Source: JAPOUP01 sp965203605
GTDB taxonomy: Bacteria; Pseudomonadota; Alphaproteobacteria; Rhodobacterales; Rhodobacteraceae
Length of the DNA: 64,000 bases
NCBI GenBank assembly: GCA_965203605.1
Contig: OZ241902.1
Location: 3,844,001 to 3,908,000 of the forward strand
Direction of reading: 5' to 3'
The notes below the pieces were generated by a model, which saw only the letters and a list, made by a program, of their open reading frames with translations, did no database searches and had not been told where the DNA came from. The position numbers were made by a program, and so were the translations under genes. Below are positions 8,978 through 16,879 of the stretch, piece by piece (the stretch's first letter is position 1; each line of letters opens with the position of its first letter).

Positions 8978-9954
8978 ATGTCCCTGACCGAGGCCGATAT
9001 CCGCAGCGCGGCCCAGGCCACGTTGAGGCAATGGCCGGCGGCCCGGGCCGTGGTGCTGTTCGGCTCCCGCGCCCGTGGCGAGCACCGACCCGACAGCGAT
9101 TGGGATATCGCTATCATCACCGAGCATGATGATGAAACCCCTTGCGATCCGCCTTTTTACAGACTTCCGTCCAGAGAGATTGACCTGACATTCATCAATG
9201 CCAGAAATATCGAACGGAACTGTAACAGGTTGGGAATGGTGGATTGTGAAATCGCCTGTGATGGTCTTTTACTGGCCGGAATCTGGCATAGACCCATAAA
9301 ATCAGGAAAACCCATTATGGATAGGGAGATGTATGAAACGGAAGTAAAAAATGCTTTGGTCAGTATCGAAAACGCATTCAGGACAATGCATGGACCTTGG
9401 GTGATGGATTGTAACTCACTTATGGATATCCTCGCAGGTTCTGTAGATATTCAGCCAATGCCGACGAACATACAGTGAAATCACTGTTGTTACGACATGG
9501 CCATCGTCCACAATCCATCCATGATCTGAACGCGTTGGCCCGAAAAACCGGACAGACGGATATCGCTCTGGCCCGTACCATCCATAGTCTGAATGGACAG
9601 ACGGATAGACAGAACAAAGGCCATTACAGTAATGCGGAAGCGACTTCAGCAAATGATGTGGTTCATTCGATCACACGTTTAAGTCGTACCATTGGCATTC
9701 TTTTACAGGAATTACCTTATTGGAAAACAGTAAGAACTGAAATGCAGGATTTCCATCATACATTGATGCGTCTGTTTGAAGCAAGGTCGGGACAGATGCC
9801 GCAGGATGGAACTCCGAATGAACGGCAAATCATTGCGACCCTGCGTGACAGTCGGGAGCCATTACTGGCGGAAGGACGGACCCTGCTGGTAGCCTGGAAA
9901 CATGCACATGAAAACCCACAGCCAGAGCAGGACAATGGAAGTCCATCTTTTTAG
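8978..9954 (+). pseudogene. nucleotidyltransferase (MNT)-HEPN fusion, frameshifted
   Basis: The first half (start ATG 8978, SLTEADIRSAAQATL) has the MNT signature VVLFGSRARGEHRPDSDWD of minimal nucleotidyltransferases. It runs into the beginning of a helical domain (EMYETEVKNALVSIENAF). The rest of that domain, ADEHTVKSLLLRHGHRPQS followed by IHDLNALARKTGQ, is in a second frame ending at 9954, so an indel near 9410 separates the halves. In related proteins the two parts are one chain: an MNT antitoxin-like domain fused to a HEPN RNase-like domain. Separate MNT and HEPN genes are known toxin-antitoxin pairs in which MNT modifies the HEPN toxin. Here the fusion is probably inactive. Confidence 0.65.
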
Positions 9955-10069
9955 ACAGCATTGTCACAATGTTCACGGGAACATGATATTCAATGTGTGA
10001 ACGTGACTTGCAGAATGGAATCCATGTTCCATATGGTCGAACCCGACCTTGCCTCAAAGGAGCATCGAT

Positions 10070-11122
10070 ATGGTCACGGCGGCAACATACTACCAAAAAA
10101 GCTGGAATACGGAAAAACGCAATCCCATAACGGGTACCGAAGGCAATGACAATGGTCCCAACGGCCTTGTCGGTGGCCGGGGCGACGATATCATCCGTGG
10201 TCTAGACGGCAACGACCTTCTCTGGGGAAGGGACGGTTCCGACGAGCTGATCGGCGGCAAGGGCAACGACTTCCTGGAAGGCGCGAGAGGCATCGACGGC
10301 CATCTGGCCTACGATATCTACACGTTCAGGCCCGGTGATGGCTTCGATTACATCAACATCCTGCAGCTCCACAAGGAAAAAGCCGGGGACCTGATCCATC
10401 TCAAGGCGGCCAACGGCGCCGATCCAAACGTGGATTTCCGTGAATACGACGGCGATGCCGTTATCATGTACGGGGATGGCGGTGGAAACAGCACCTATTA
10501 TTTCCGTGGCGATGAAGGACCCCGCAACCCCGCCGGGGACGGTGGCGGTACCATCCGCATCGGCAACATGACGCTGGACCAGCTCAAGGCATCCAACCTG
10601 CGCCTGCATCTCACCGGCGACGAACGCGACAACCTCCTCAAGGGCGCCTGGGGCGATGATATCCTCGAAGGCGGCGAAGGCAATGACCGTCTGAAAGGAA
10701 AGACCGGCGAGGACAGGTTATTCGGTGACGATGGTAACGATTTCCTGCATGGTGGCCGCGGTGACGATTTCCTGCATGGTGGTGCCGGTAACGACATATT
10801 GCGCGGCGGGCGAGGCGACGACATCCTCTATGGCGGCGGCGGCGACGACACGCTCAACGGCGGTCTGGGCGATGACACGCTCACCGGCGGACAGGGAAGT
10901 GACCGCTTCCATTTCATCCAGGCAGACGAGGCCAGTGTGAACACGATCACCGATTTCGAGGATGGTGTGGACGGACTTGTCATCCGCGGACAGGCTTTCG
11001 ATGATCTGGCCATCACTCAGGAAGGGAAAGATGCAGTCATCCGTTACGACAACTCCGTGATCACGCTGGAGGACATTCAGGCCTCACTGCTGACCGAGGC
11101 CGATTTCGATTTCATCGCCTGA
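10070..11122 (+). CDS. RTX calcium-binding repeat protein (350 residues)
   Basis: The start ATG 10070 follows AAAGGAG at 10056-10062. Residues about 20-75 form a first block of GGxGxDx(I/L)x nonapeptides (GGRGDDIIRG, GGKGNDFLEG). Residues 80-185 are a non-repetitive insert. Residues 190-285 are a second block with about ten repeats (GGEGNDRLKG, GGRGDDILYG). The C-terminus (SLLTEADFDFIA) is the usual uncleaved type I secretion signal region of RTX proteins and resembles the end of the second RTX protein at 49871. There is no N-terminal signal peptide. The protein should be exported by a TolC/HlyBD-type system, not encoded here, and fold on binding calcium outside. A terminator follows 8 bp after the stop. 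Confidence 0.85.
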   Translation: MVTAATYYQKSWNTEKRNPITGTEGNDNGPNGLVGGRGDDIIRGLDGNDLLWGRDGSDELIGGKGNDFLEGARGIDGHLAYDIYTFRPGDGFDYINILQLHKEKAGDLIHLKAANGADPNVDFREYDGDAVIMYGDGGGNSTYYFRGDEGPRNPAGDGGGTIRIGNMTLDQLKASNLRLHLTGDERDNLLKGAWGDDILEGGEGNDRLKGKTGEDRLFGDDGNDFLHGGRGDDFLHGGAGNDILRGGRGDDILYGGGGDDTLNGGLGDDTLTGGQGSDRFHFIQADEASVNTITDFEDGVDGLVIRGQAFDDLAITQEGKDAVIRYDNSVITLEDIQASLLTEADFDFIA

Positions 11123-11130
11123 AATCACGA

Positions 11131-11160
11131 AAGCCGCGGATGTCAACGCATCCGCGGCTT
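11131..11160 (+). terminator. intrinsic terminator of the RTX gene
   Basis: A perfect 12-bp stem AAGCCGCGGATG / CATCCGCGGCTT with loop TCAACG lies 8 bp after the RTX stop. There is no long T-run after it, but the leading A residues on the other strand would let it act for a convergent gene as well. Confidence 0.75.
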
Positions 11161-11379
11161 CAACCCCTCTTTCCAGCCTGTTCCCGAATCAGTCATCAAA
11201 ACAGGCTCACCATCCTTGTGCGCCGACATCTTGAGCCGTTCGATCATTCCGTCCCAGCATCTCGCGCAGGCTGGCGATTGGTCCTTGAATTCCGCTATGC
11301 GTTCCCTGTCGTCATCGTGCTTTATGCGTACGTCAAATCCGTTCTTCGGCCGCGCAATGTTCACCTGAAAATCTTTCAC
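11143..11379 (-). CDS. small hypothetical protein
   Basis: A GTG-started frame of 78 codons (KDFQVNIARPKNGFDVRIKH, then DDDRERIAEFKDQSPACARC and a C-terminus KEGLKPRMR). Composition is protein-like and charged, with a helix around RERIAEF. The last residues are encoded inside the RTX terminator stem, which is unusual for a real gene. I do not recognise a family. It could instead be the remnant of a longer gene. No good ribosome site is visible upstream. Confidence 0.3.
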   Translation of the reverse strand: MKDFQVNIARPKNGFDVRIKHDDDRERIAEFKDQSPACARCWDGMIERLKMSAHKDGEPVLMTDSGTGWKEGLKPRMR

Positions 11380-11440
11380 TATTTGCGTGAACGAACGCCA
11401 TCTCTTCCGGCGTCACCTATCCCGGTACAATGGATGCTGC

Positions 11441-11489
11441 TGTCACGTCGGGCATAATTTTTCCACCGGTACGGGCATAATTTTTCCAA
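11441..11489 (+). repeat. second TGTCACGT..GGCATAATTTTTCC repeat cluster
   Basis: TGTCACGTCGGG followed by two CATAATTTTTCC units separated by ACCGGTACGGG, nearly identical to 6279-6325. A single further unit (GGTACGAGCATAATTTTTCC) is at 11559-11578. The spacing of units suggests an element end with multiple transposase-binding sites. Confidence 0.5.
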
Positions 11490-11502
11490 CTTGGAATTTT
11501 TC

Positions 11503-11716
11503 AAGCCATTGAATTCATGCAATAAAAAATTTGCCATGATTTTTCATGGATTCGCCTCGGTACGAGCATAATTTTTCCACCGAAAGTTGCGTCTTTCTGG
11601 CTTCGGACCGCCGAATCCGGCTGTTCGCCATGAGAATCGAGGCGGAAACCCCGGTTTGCGGGCGAATCACCTGTGAAAGCGACCCTGAACGGGACGCCTG
11701 ACGAATCGGCTGCGCC
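11503..11716 (+). repeat. diverged duplicate of the region at 12715-12925
   Basis: About 210 bp here align with 12715-12925. Both start with a TTGA..TC..GCAAT(A/G)AAAAAAT block and share a CCCCGGTTT(G/C)CGG segment and GCCTGACGAATCGG near the end. The second copy lies directly upstream of a lipoprotein start (13017), so this may be a duplicated promoter/leader. Between 11717 and 12064 I see nothing codable. Confidence 0.4.
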
Positions 11717-12064
11717 CGGAAATCCCCCTGACGGCCGCGCGTTCCTGACCCTGTCGTTCCATCCCGCCCTGAACTCCGCATCTGGCCACATCGCGGCCCG
11801 GACCTTGATCCGATGATGGTGGCCACTCCTTTGCCCGCGTCCGCGCATCCTCATTAACCGTCATTCGTTCCATGGTCATGTTCGTGAGCGGATGGGGTGG
11901 AAACGAACCGGATCGGGCGAGGGTCGAACAGTATCGGGCGCTCCATAACGGCGGCGACGGCAGGGCCGTCAATCCACCCTGCCACATCCGGCCCGGAACC
12001 AACATGTTTCCGGAAAGACAGGCACGGGGATCCCGGACCGGCCTGTATCCCCGGAAACCTGATG

Positions 12065-12660
12065 TCAGTCCTTTTCGGCCACGAACGCGCCGGCGTAGGA
12101 ATGGATGGTGTCGCGCACCACGCCGCCGACCCAGCCGGAGGCGTCGCCCCGGTCGTCGGCATAGAACTGCGTCGTGACGCTGCGCCCGTCGGTGCAGGCG
12201 GCCGCACCGCAGGCCAGGCTGTAGCTTAAATCGCCCCAGCCATCCCTGCTGGCGTTGGTCCAGCCGGAACCCCGCTCATGGGCCTCGAACCCGTCGATGG
12301 CGACATCCATCACCGGGCTGGCGCCGGGCCTGTAGGTCAGTTCCGTGTCGGCCCGGAGCGCCCGGCCCAGGCTGTCGGTCCGCAGGTCCACGCCCAGGAA
12401 CGAGTCCTCGCCGGACCAGGAGGCGGACCCCGTGAGCGCCACATCGGTGGACGGGGTGCCATGGACCCAGCCGGCGCCGGTGATGCGGTCGGTGACGTTC
12501 AGGTAATTGTCCTCCCAACGTCGGGAACCGCTCATTCCATCCACGTTGAACGTATGGTCGAGCCAGACGCCCCACTCATCGATGGATTCGGAAATGCCTT
12601 CGCGGGACAGTCCATAGCGGTCACTGTCACGTCCGTTCCAGACCGCGTCCGGGATGTCGT
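12065..12660 (-). pseudogene. C-terminal fragment of a transferrin-binding-protein-like (TbpB-type) surface protein
   Basis: The last ~190 residues of a minus-strand frame are beta-rich and end GGVVRDTIHSYAGAFVAEKD, the usual closing pattern of TbpB/factor-H-binding-like barrels (V-G-G-x-F...G-x-F). Upstream, DSDRYGLSREGISES and WEDNYLNVTDRITGAG continue the fold, but before 12660 the frame is unrelated sequence with no lipoprotein signal. The N-terminal part is therefore missing and this is a fragment. It is similar in type, not sequence, to the lipoprotein at 32217-34013. Confidence 0.45.
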
Positions 12661-12714
12661 GGGCCCCATATTTCTGACATTTGGCACCCATATTCCTGCC
12701 ATTGGCGTTTTCCC

Positions 12715-12925
12715 AACCCGTTGATTCCACGCAATGAAAAAATATGGGCCGGTTGACTGGCCCTACACCGGGACCCGCCCCGGGTTTTCCACGGAAAACC
12801 GCTTTTTCCACAGCTTTCTGACCGGATCCGTCTGTCCGGCAGTGAAATCCGGGCGGAAGGCCCCGGTTTCCGGCGATGCACCCGCCCGTTCCGGTTCCGG
12901 CAAGGATGCCTGACGAATCGGTTCC
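12715..12925 (+). repeat. second copy of the duplicated leader-like region
   Basis: Partner of 11503-11716 (see there); it ends about 90 bp before the lipoprotein-like start at 13017. Similarity is patchy but runs along the whole length in the same order and orientation. Confidence 0.4.
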
Positions 12926-13016
12926 GTCCCCGACAGCCCCTTGACGTCGACGCCTATCCTTTCCAGACTGGCAGCATGATCTCCGTTCTGCCGTTCCATC
13001 CAAGGATTCACCGAAC

Positions 13017-13132
13017 ATGAAAGCGCTGAAACGTCTAGCGGTCGCCGCCTTGCCGCCTTGGCCCTTGGGTTTGCCGCGGCCTGTGTGAAAGACGAACCAG
13101 GACCTGAACCCAGACCCGAGGGTCTGGTACCC
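13017..13132 (+). pseudogene. lipoprotein signal-peptide remnant
   Basis: ATG 13017 starts MKALKRLAVAAL. One frame over the sequence continues ALGFAAACVKDEPG, which together make a lipoprotein signal (n-region K-x-x-K-R, hydrophobic core, lipobox AAAC). A small indel in the repeated TTGCCGCC at about 13050 breaks the frame. Coding sequence ends at 13132, where a GGGTGTAGCC element end begins. Nothing of the mature protein is left. Confidence 0.45.
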
Positions 13133-13158
13133 GGGTGTAGCCCAATATTCCTGACTCC
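13133..13158 (+). repeat. solo end of the GGGTGTAGCC element
   Basis: GGGTGTAGCCCAATATTCCTG matches the ends of the short elements at 47828 and 52582 (GGGTGTAGCC, then AGGATTCCTG in copy 1). The rest of the element is not recognisable here. Confidence 0.5.
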
Positions 13159-13199
13159 GGCGTTTTCCGGTCCATTGTGGTGGGACGCACGCGCCGTGC

Positions 13200-13520
13200 A
13201 GGGGCCGGATGAACCGGCCGGCGGCGCGCATCCAGAGGCATTGGGCAGGGAGTGCGGCCATGAAGCGGGACAGGGGCAGGACGGCGCATCGGCATCCGGA
13301 CGCGGTGGCGTATCCGGGGGTCCTGCGGAAGGCGGGGCGGCGGTCCATCCGCCGGTGGTCCGGGAACGCGACGGCGGGTTCACCTGATACTGGCTGGAGG
13401 GCGGCGAGGTGCGCAGCCGGGAGGTCGCCGGGGACGGGACGCTGCCCTCCGCCGTCCCTGCGGAGCTCGGGTTGCGGCCTGCGAAGCTGGCGGCGGACCG
13501 CGCTTCGGGCACCCCCGACC
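13200..13520 (+). pseudogene. ISKra4-type transposase N-terminal remnant
   Basis: The segment HRHPDAVAYPGVLRKAGR followed by SIRRWSG matches the N-terminal part of the ISKra4 copy at 48804 (HRHPDAVAYPGV...SIHRWS) and a further trace near 52320. Downstream the frame is degenerate. There are no intact ends, so this is debris of an old copy. Confidence 0.45.
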
Positions 13521-13587
13521 TATCAATCCATCACACTTGACTCCGTGTCTCCGTCCCCCTTCTTTCCGCCGCCACCCCATTCCTCCA

Positions 13588-13672
13588 TGGGCTCCATATC
13601 CAGGCCAGCCATCAGAAAAAAGCGCCCGTTCCCAAAAAAAATCGCTTGACCGGGGAGTTCTGCAAGAGGCTC
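13588..13672 (-). mobile_element. solo end of the copy A/B insertion sequence
   Basis: About 85 bp match 4660-4742 closely, including GGCTCCATATCCAGGCC, AGAAAAAAGCGCCCGTT and the terminal TGCAAGAGGCTC at 13661-13672. No transposase follows, so this is a lone end left by a deletion. Confidence 0.75.
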
Positions 13673-14119
13673 AAATGGAAAAAATATGGTTGTCGCGACA
13701 TCAATGTCAATGAAAACAACGCCAACCGCTGAACTTATTTGTGAAAAACGACATCTGCCAAGGTCAAAATCTTGCCGTTTTTACCCCCTTTCGTGCGTAA
13801 TGGGCCAAGTTCGGTCGAAAATGTAAATTGACGCAACACCAACAGAGTCAGGTCGGATCAATGCTCGGGGATTGTCAGTCAATTCGCGCCATCGCCCGAC
13901 ACTTCAACGTCGGCGTCGCCATGATCGACCGCATCAAGCGCAAAACTCAGCTCTAATGAAAACCTGGCTGTTATTGACCCACTTCGTGCGTACAGTGCCG
14001 GGTTGCCGGGCAACAGACTGCGCCGCACGGCACAACCCCATGGGCATGAAGCGCTCTCGCCGCTGCTGGGGTCCCGACAGGCCTCCCATCATTATGACCG
14101 GGATTGCCGACCGTACGAC
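13673..14119. other. 447 bp with only a helix-turn-helix trace
   Basis: The stretch contains ATG 13861 to TAA 13956 encoding 31 residues (SIRAIARHFNVGVAMIDRIK), a resolvase/transposase-like helix-turn-helix fragment. Nothing else in it is supported as a gene. Confidence 0.35.
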
Positions 14120-14521
14120 TCATGATCTTTCCCGACCGAAGAGCGGAATATCCATGGCGCGGGCGACATCGTTCATCCGCCGACCGTAGCTCGCGAATTC
14201 CGCCTCTTGGCCGTTTTCGGCCAGGTAGGCGCACGACGCCAGATGCAGGGCGTCGAGGGTCCGCAACGGACCGGGGCCGGGAAACGCCTCCAGCGCCCGC
14301 GCCAGAACCCGCGGAGCGAGTTCCAGCAGCGCGACCCGCCCGAGCAGCCCGCGGGCCGCCTCGCCGTGCGACCCGGCAAGCCCGCGCCGGTGCGGCGGGA
14401 TCCATATCTCGTATTCCAGCAACCGGCTGGAGACCAGGGTCTCGTCCCACAGCGAGACCGGCGGCTGTCGATCCTCGGCGAGGAGATGCGCAAGCGCAAC
14501 CGACGTGTCGAGATAGATCAC
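14120..14521 (-). CDS. VapC-type PIN-domain toxin
   Basis: 133 residues. The start is GTG at 14521, inside the GTGA overlap with the antitoxin stop. The PIN-domain acids are in place: VIYLDTSVALAHLLAED (first Asp), SRLLEYEI (Glu), LRTLDALHLASC (Asp) and a final ...EAEFASYGRRM where many VapCs have D. VapC toxins are RNases that cut tRNA or rRNA and are neutralised by the protein encoded directly upstream. The length is normal. The gene seems intact, one of few intact accessory genes in this part of the window. Confidence 0.8.
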   Translation of the reverse strand: MIYLDTSVALAHLLAEDRQPPVSLWDETLVSSRLLEYEIWIPPHRRGLAGSHGEAARGLLGRVALLELAPRVLARALEAFPGPGPLRTLDALHLASCAYLAENGQEAEFASYGRRMNDVARAMDIPLFGRERS

Positions 14522-14811
14522 CGGTCGCGCCGACTCTCGTCCAGCTCCGCCAGCACCTCGTCCAGCGCGGCGACCGGCGGCGGCGTCGGCGGCGCACCCG
14601 AGCCGGACAGCGCGGGCGCCGCGAGAACGCCGGAGCGCACTGCGTCGGCCAGGAAGGCGTCGGCGAGGACCGGGCTCCGGGTCTCCCTGAGCGGTCCGAG
14701 TTCCGCCACCACCCTGTCCCGATCCGTCACCAGGACCGTCTCGCCGGATGCGGCGAGACGCACATACTCGCTCAACCGGCTGTTCAGCGCCATGATCCCG
14801 ATCGACCTCAT
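14518..14811 (-). CDS. VapB/Phd-type antitoxin
   Basis: 97 residues. The N-terminus (MRSIGIMALNSRLSEYVR, then LAASGETVLVTDRDRVVAEL) is the Phd/YefM-type DNA-binding fold: short strand, R-L-S-E-Y helix and GETVLVTDR hairpin. The C-terminal third (AALDEVLAELDESR) is the acidic, flexible toxin-binding segment. The stop overlaps the toxin start (GTGA), so the two are translationally coupled. An inverted repeat 9 bp upstream of the start is the probable autoregulatory operator. Confidence 0.8.
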   Translation of the reverse strand: MRSIGIMALNSRLSEYVRLAASGETVLVTDRDRVVAELGPLRETRSPVLADAFLADAVRSGVLAAPALSGSGAPPTPPPVAALDEVLAELDESRRDR

Positions 14812-14819
14812 GCACTCAA

Positions 14820-14839
14820 GGTAGCGACCGATCGCTACC
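14820..14839. promoter_or_regulatory. operator palindrome of the toxin-antitoxin pair
   Basis: GGTAGCGA-CCGA-TCGCTACC is an inverted repeat with 8-bp perfect arms, 8 bp before the antitoxin start. Antitoxins of this family bind such sites to repress their own operon. Confidence 0.6.
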
Positions 14840-14840
14840 C

Positions 14841-15191
14841 CGTCAACAGCGCTTTCCCGCCGGGCGCGCCCTGCCCATCGTCGTCCAGCGGCTCGCGCTG
14901 GAGCTTGCCTCGGCCGCCGAGGACCCGAAATTCGCCGATGTGGCCGCGCGGGTTGCCACGGTTGTTGACGATTCCGCCACCGCCGCCGAGGACACCCTCC
15001 GGCTGGCCATCTTGCGGGATGGAGCGGACCTCGCGCCTCCCCCGCCGCACCAGTGGCTGGCGCCACTGGTCGAAGCGCGGGAGACCTTCCTGTCGGAGAT
15101 CCTGAAGCTCCAGGCCGACCTCCGGCCCCTTGTGGGTCCGGACCGGGAACGGGACCGCGGCGCGTGGCGGTCCCCCTCGCCCTTCGACTGA
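14841..15191 (+). pseudogene. possible 3' end of an unrecognised gene
   Basis: An open frame without a convincing start gives ALPIVVQRLALELASAAEDP, ATAAEDTLRLAILRDGAD and WLAPLVEARETFLSEILKLQ before a stop at 15191. It is helical and protein-like, but I do not know the family. It runs antiparallel to nothing better and begins right after the antitoxin operator, so it looks like a gene end cut off upstream. Confidence 0.25.
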
Positions 15192-15257
15192 TCCGGAGAG
15201 CCATCGGGCGGCCGGAAGTCCACCGGACATCCCACCCCCTATGGAATCTCCAGAGGG

Positions 15258-15341
15258 CACCCCGGCGGCCGGACCGATTTCCTTCAGCGCGGCGATCTGG
15301 CATCTCTCCCTATGAGTCAGGTGGCGGTAACCCCCGGGCAT
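15258..15341 (-). pseudogene. IS30-family transposase N-terminal fragment
   Basis: The first 28 codons from 15341 read GGYRHLTHRERCQIAALKEIG, the start of IS30-type transposases (Y-x-x-L-T-x-x-E-R). After that the frame is unrelated. No inverted repeat was found. From here to 15583 I see no other gene. Confidence 0.5.
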
Positions 15342-15583
15342 GGCAGTCTCCCTCTTCTCAACAAGGGGACTGTCGCCGCTTCCTGGCCGATCCGCAACAT
15401 CATGCGGCAGGAAAACCGGTCACCACCGCCACTGGTGTTGCACTTCGGACTGGAATGGGGCGTGGTCTTCAGGTTCGGTCTGCTGCAAGCGACCAGGAGT
15501 CGCGCGGTCCTGATGTGAGACGAGGCAGGACGATACCCCGTCAACACGAAGTTGATCCTTTCGGGCAGTTTCTTCCCGGAATC

Positions 15584-16879
15584 CTAGATTCCCAGTCGAT
15601 CGCGCAGAGAATGCCAAGCCATCGCCAGCGCCAGCAAGGGTGGCCGAAAAACAATGTGCCCCGGAAACGGTGCGGATCGGACGGAGGTCATCAGATTGAA
15701 CCCATCAGCATCTCCCTTGATGGCGTCGGCCATCAGTTTTCCGGCGAAAGTCGCAAGTGCAACGCCGTGACCGGAATACCCGGAAGCCGACCAAAGCTGT
15801 GACCCCAAGCGAGCGAAATCTGGCATGCGGCTGCGCGTTATGGCTAGTGTTCCGCCCCAAGCGTAGTCGATTCCAACATTCGAAAGCTGCGGGTAAATCC
15901 TGAGCATTGGCCTGCGAACGATGGCCGCGATGTCCCTTGGAAACCGAAGACCATAACTTTCGCCGCCACCGAAGATGAGTCGACTGTCCTCCGACAATCG
16001 CCAGTAGTTGACGACAAACCTGCTGTCGGCGACTGCGATATCGCGGGCAAGGACCTCGTTTGCCCGATGTTCCAGCGGTTCAGTCGCCACAATGAAATTG
16101 TTGATTGGCGTGATCCGTGCGGCGACGCCGTGGTTGAGCCGTCCGAGATAGCCGTTGCAGGCCAGCACGACGTGGTCGGCGCATACGACGCCCTCTGCCG
16201 TCGTTACGGTTCCGTCCGTGATGTCCCTAACCTCGGAGCGTTCAAATATATGAGCTCCAGCCGTGGAAGCGGCTCGGGCCAAACCCAGCGCAAAGCGAAG
16301 GGGATGCAGGTGGCCAGCGCCCCAGTCAATCATTCCACCCTGAAACGAGTCGGAACCAACAAGCGACCGAAGTTCCATTCGCGAAAGCGGTTCAATCAGT
16401 TCGTAACCGTAATCCCGTCGCAGTTTGCGGGCGTAGGTCTGACTCATCTGCGCTCCGCTCTGAGTCCAGTCCGCATGGGCGACACCGTTCCGCCACGCGG
16501 CATTGATTCCATGTTTGGAAAGCAAGTCCCTTACCAAGGCTTTGGCATCTTCCCCCACATTCCAGAGTTTCCGGGCGACTTCTGGTCCATATACCTGTTC
16601 GAGATAGCCCTGATCCCTGCGCTGGCCGGAGCCAACCTGTCCGCCATTGCGCCCCGAAGCACCAAATCCGACCCTCTGCGCTTCGATGAGCGTCACTTCC
16701 ACACCCATCTGGGCGAGATGCAAAGCGGCCGACAGGCCGGTCAGACCTCCACCAACCACGCAGACGTCAGTGCACGTTTCGCCGTTCAGTTCCGGAAACG
16801 GCTTGGGCGGGTCCACCGTAGACGCATACCAACTGTCCGGATATTCACCTCGCCGATCATTCGCGAAGAGCGGATTCAT
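15584..16879 (-). CDS. puuB: gamma-glutamylputrescine oxidase-like FAD-dependent oxidoreductase
   Basis: 431 residues. The dinucleotide-binding motif is DVCVVGGGLTGLSAALHLAQ near residue 38-57, followed by EAQRVGFGASGRNGGQVGSG, the DAO-fold signature of PuuB/OrdL enzymes, which oxidise gamma-glutamyl-polyamines to aldehydes with H2O2 release. The C-terminal FAD motif is SASGYSGHGVALATFAGKL. Start ATG 16879 overlaps the stop of the ligase gene (ATGA); an upstream in-frame ATG at 16909 lies inside that gene. It is the last gene of the operon. The exact amine substrate is not visible; a general glycine/D-amino-acid oxidase role is the alternative. Confidence 0.8.
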   Translation of the reverse strand: MNPLFANDRRGEYPDSWYASTVDPPKPFPELNGETCTDVCVVGGGLTGLSAALHLAQMGVEVTLIEAQRVGFGASGRNGGQVGSGQRRDQGYLEQVYGPEVARKLWNVGEDAKALVRDLLSKHGINAAWRNGVAHADWTQSGAQMSQTYARKLRRDYGYELIEPLSRMELRSLVGSDSFQGGMIDWGAGHLHPLRFALGLARAASTAGAHIFERSEVRDITDGTVTTAEGVVCADHVVLACNGYLGRLNHGVAARITPINNFIVATEPLEHRANEVLARDIAVADSRFVVNYWRLSEDSRLIFGGGESYGLRFPRDIAAIVRRPMLRIYPQLSNVGIDYAWGGTLAITRSRMPDFARLGSQLWSASGYSGHGVALATFAGKLMADAIKGDADGFNLMTSVRSAPFPGHIVFRPPLLALAMAWHSLRDRLGI

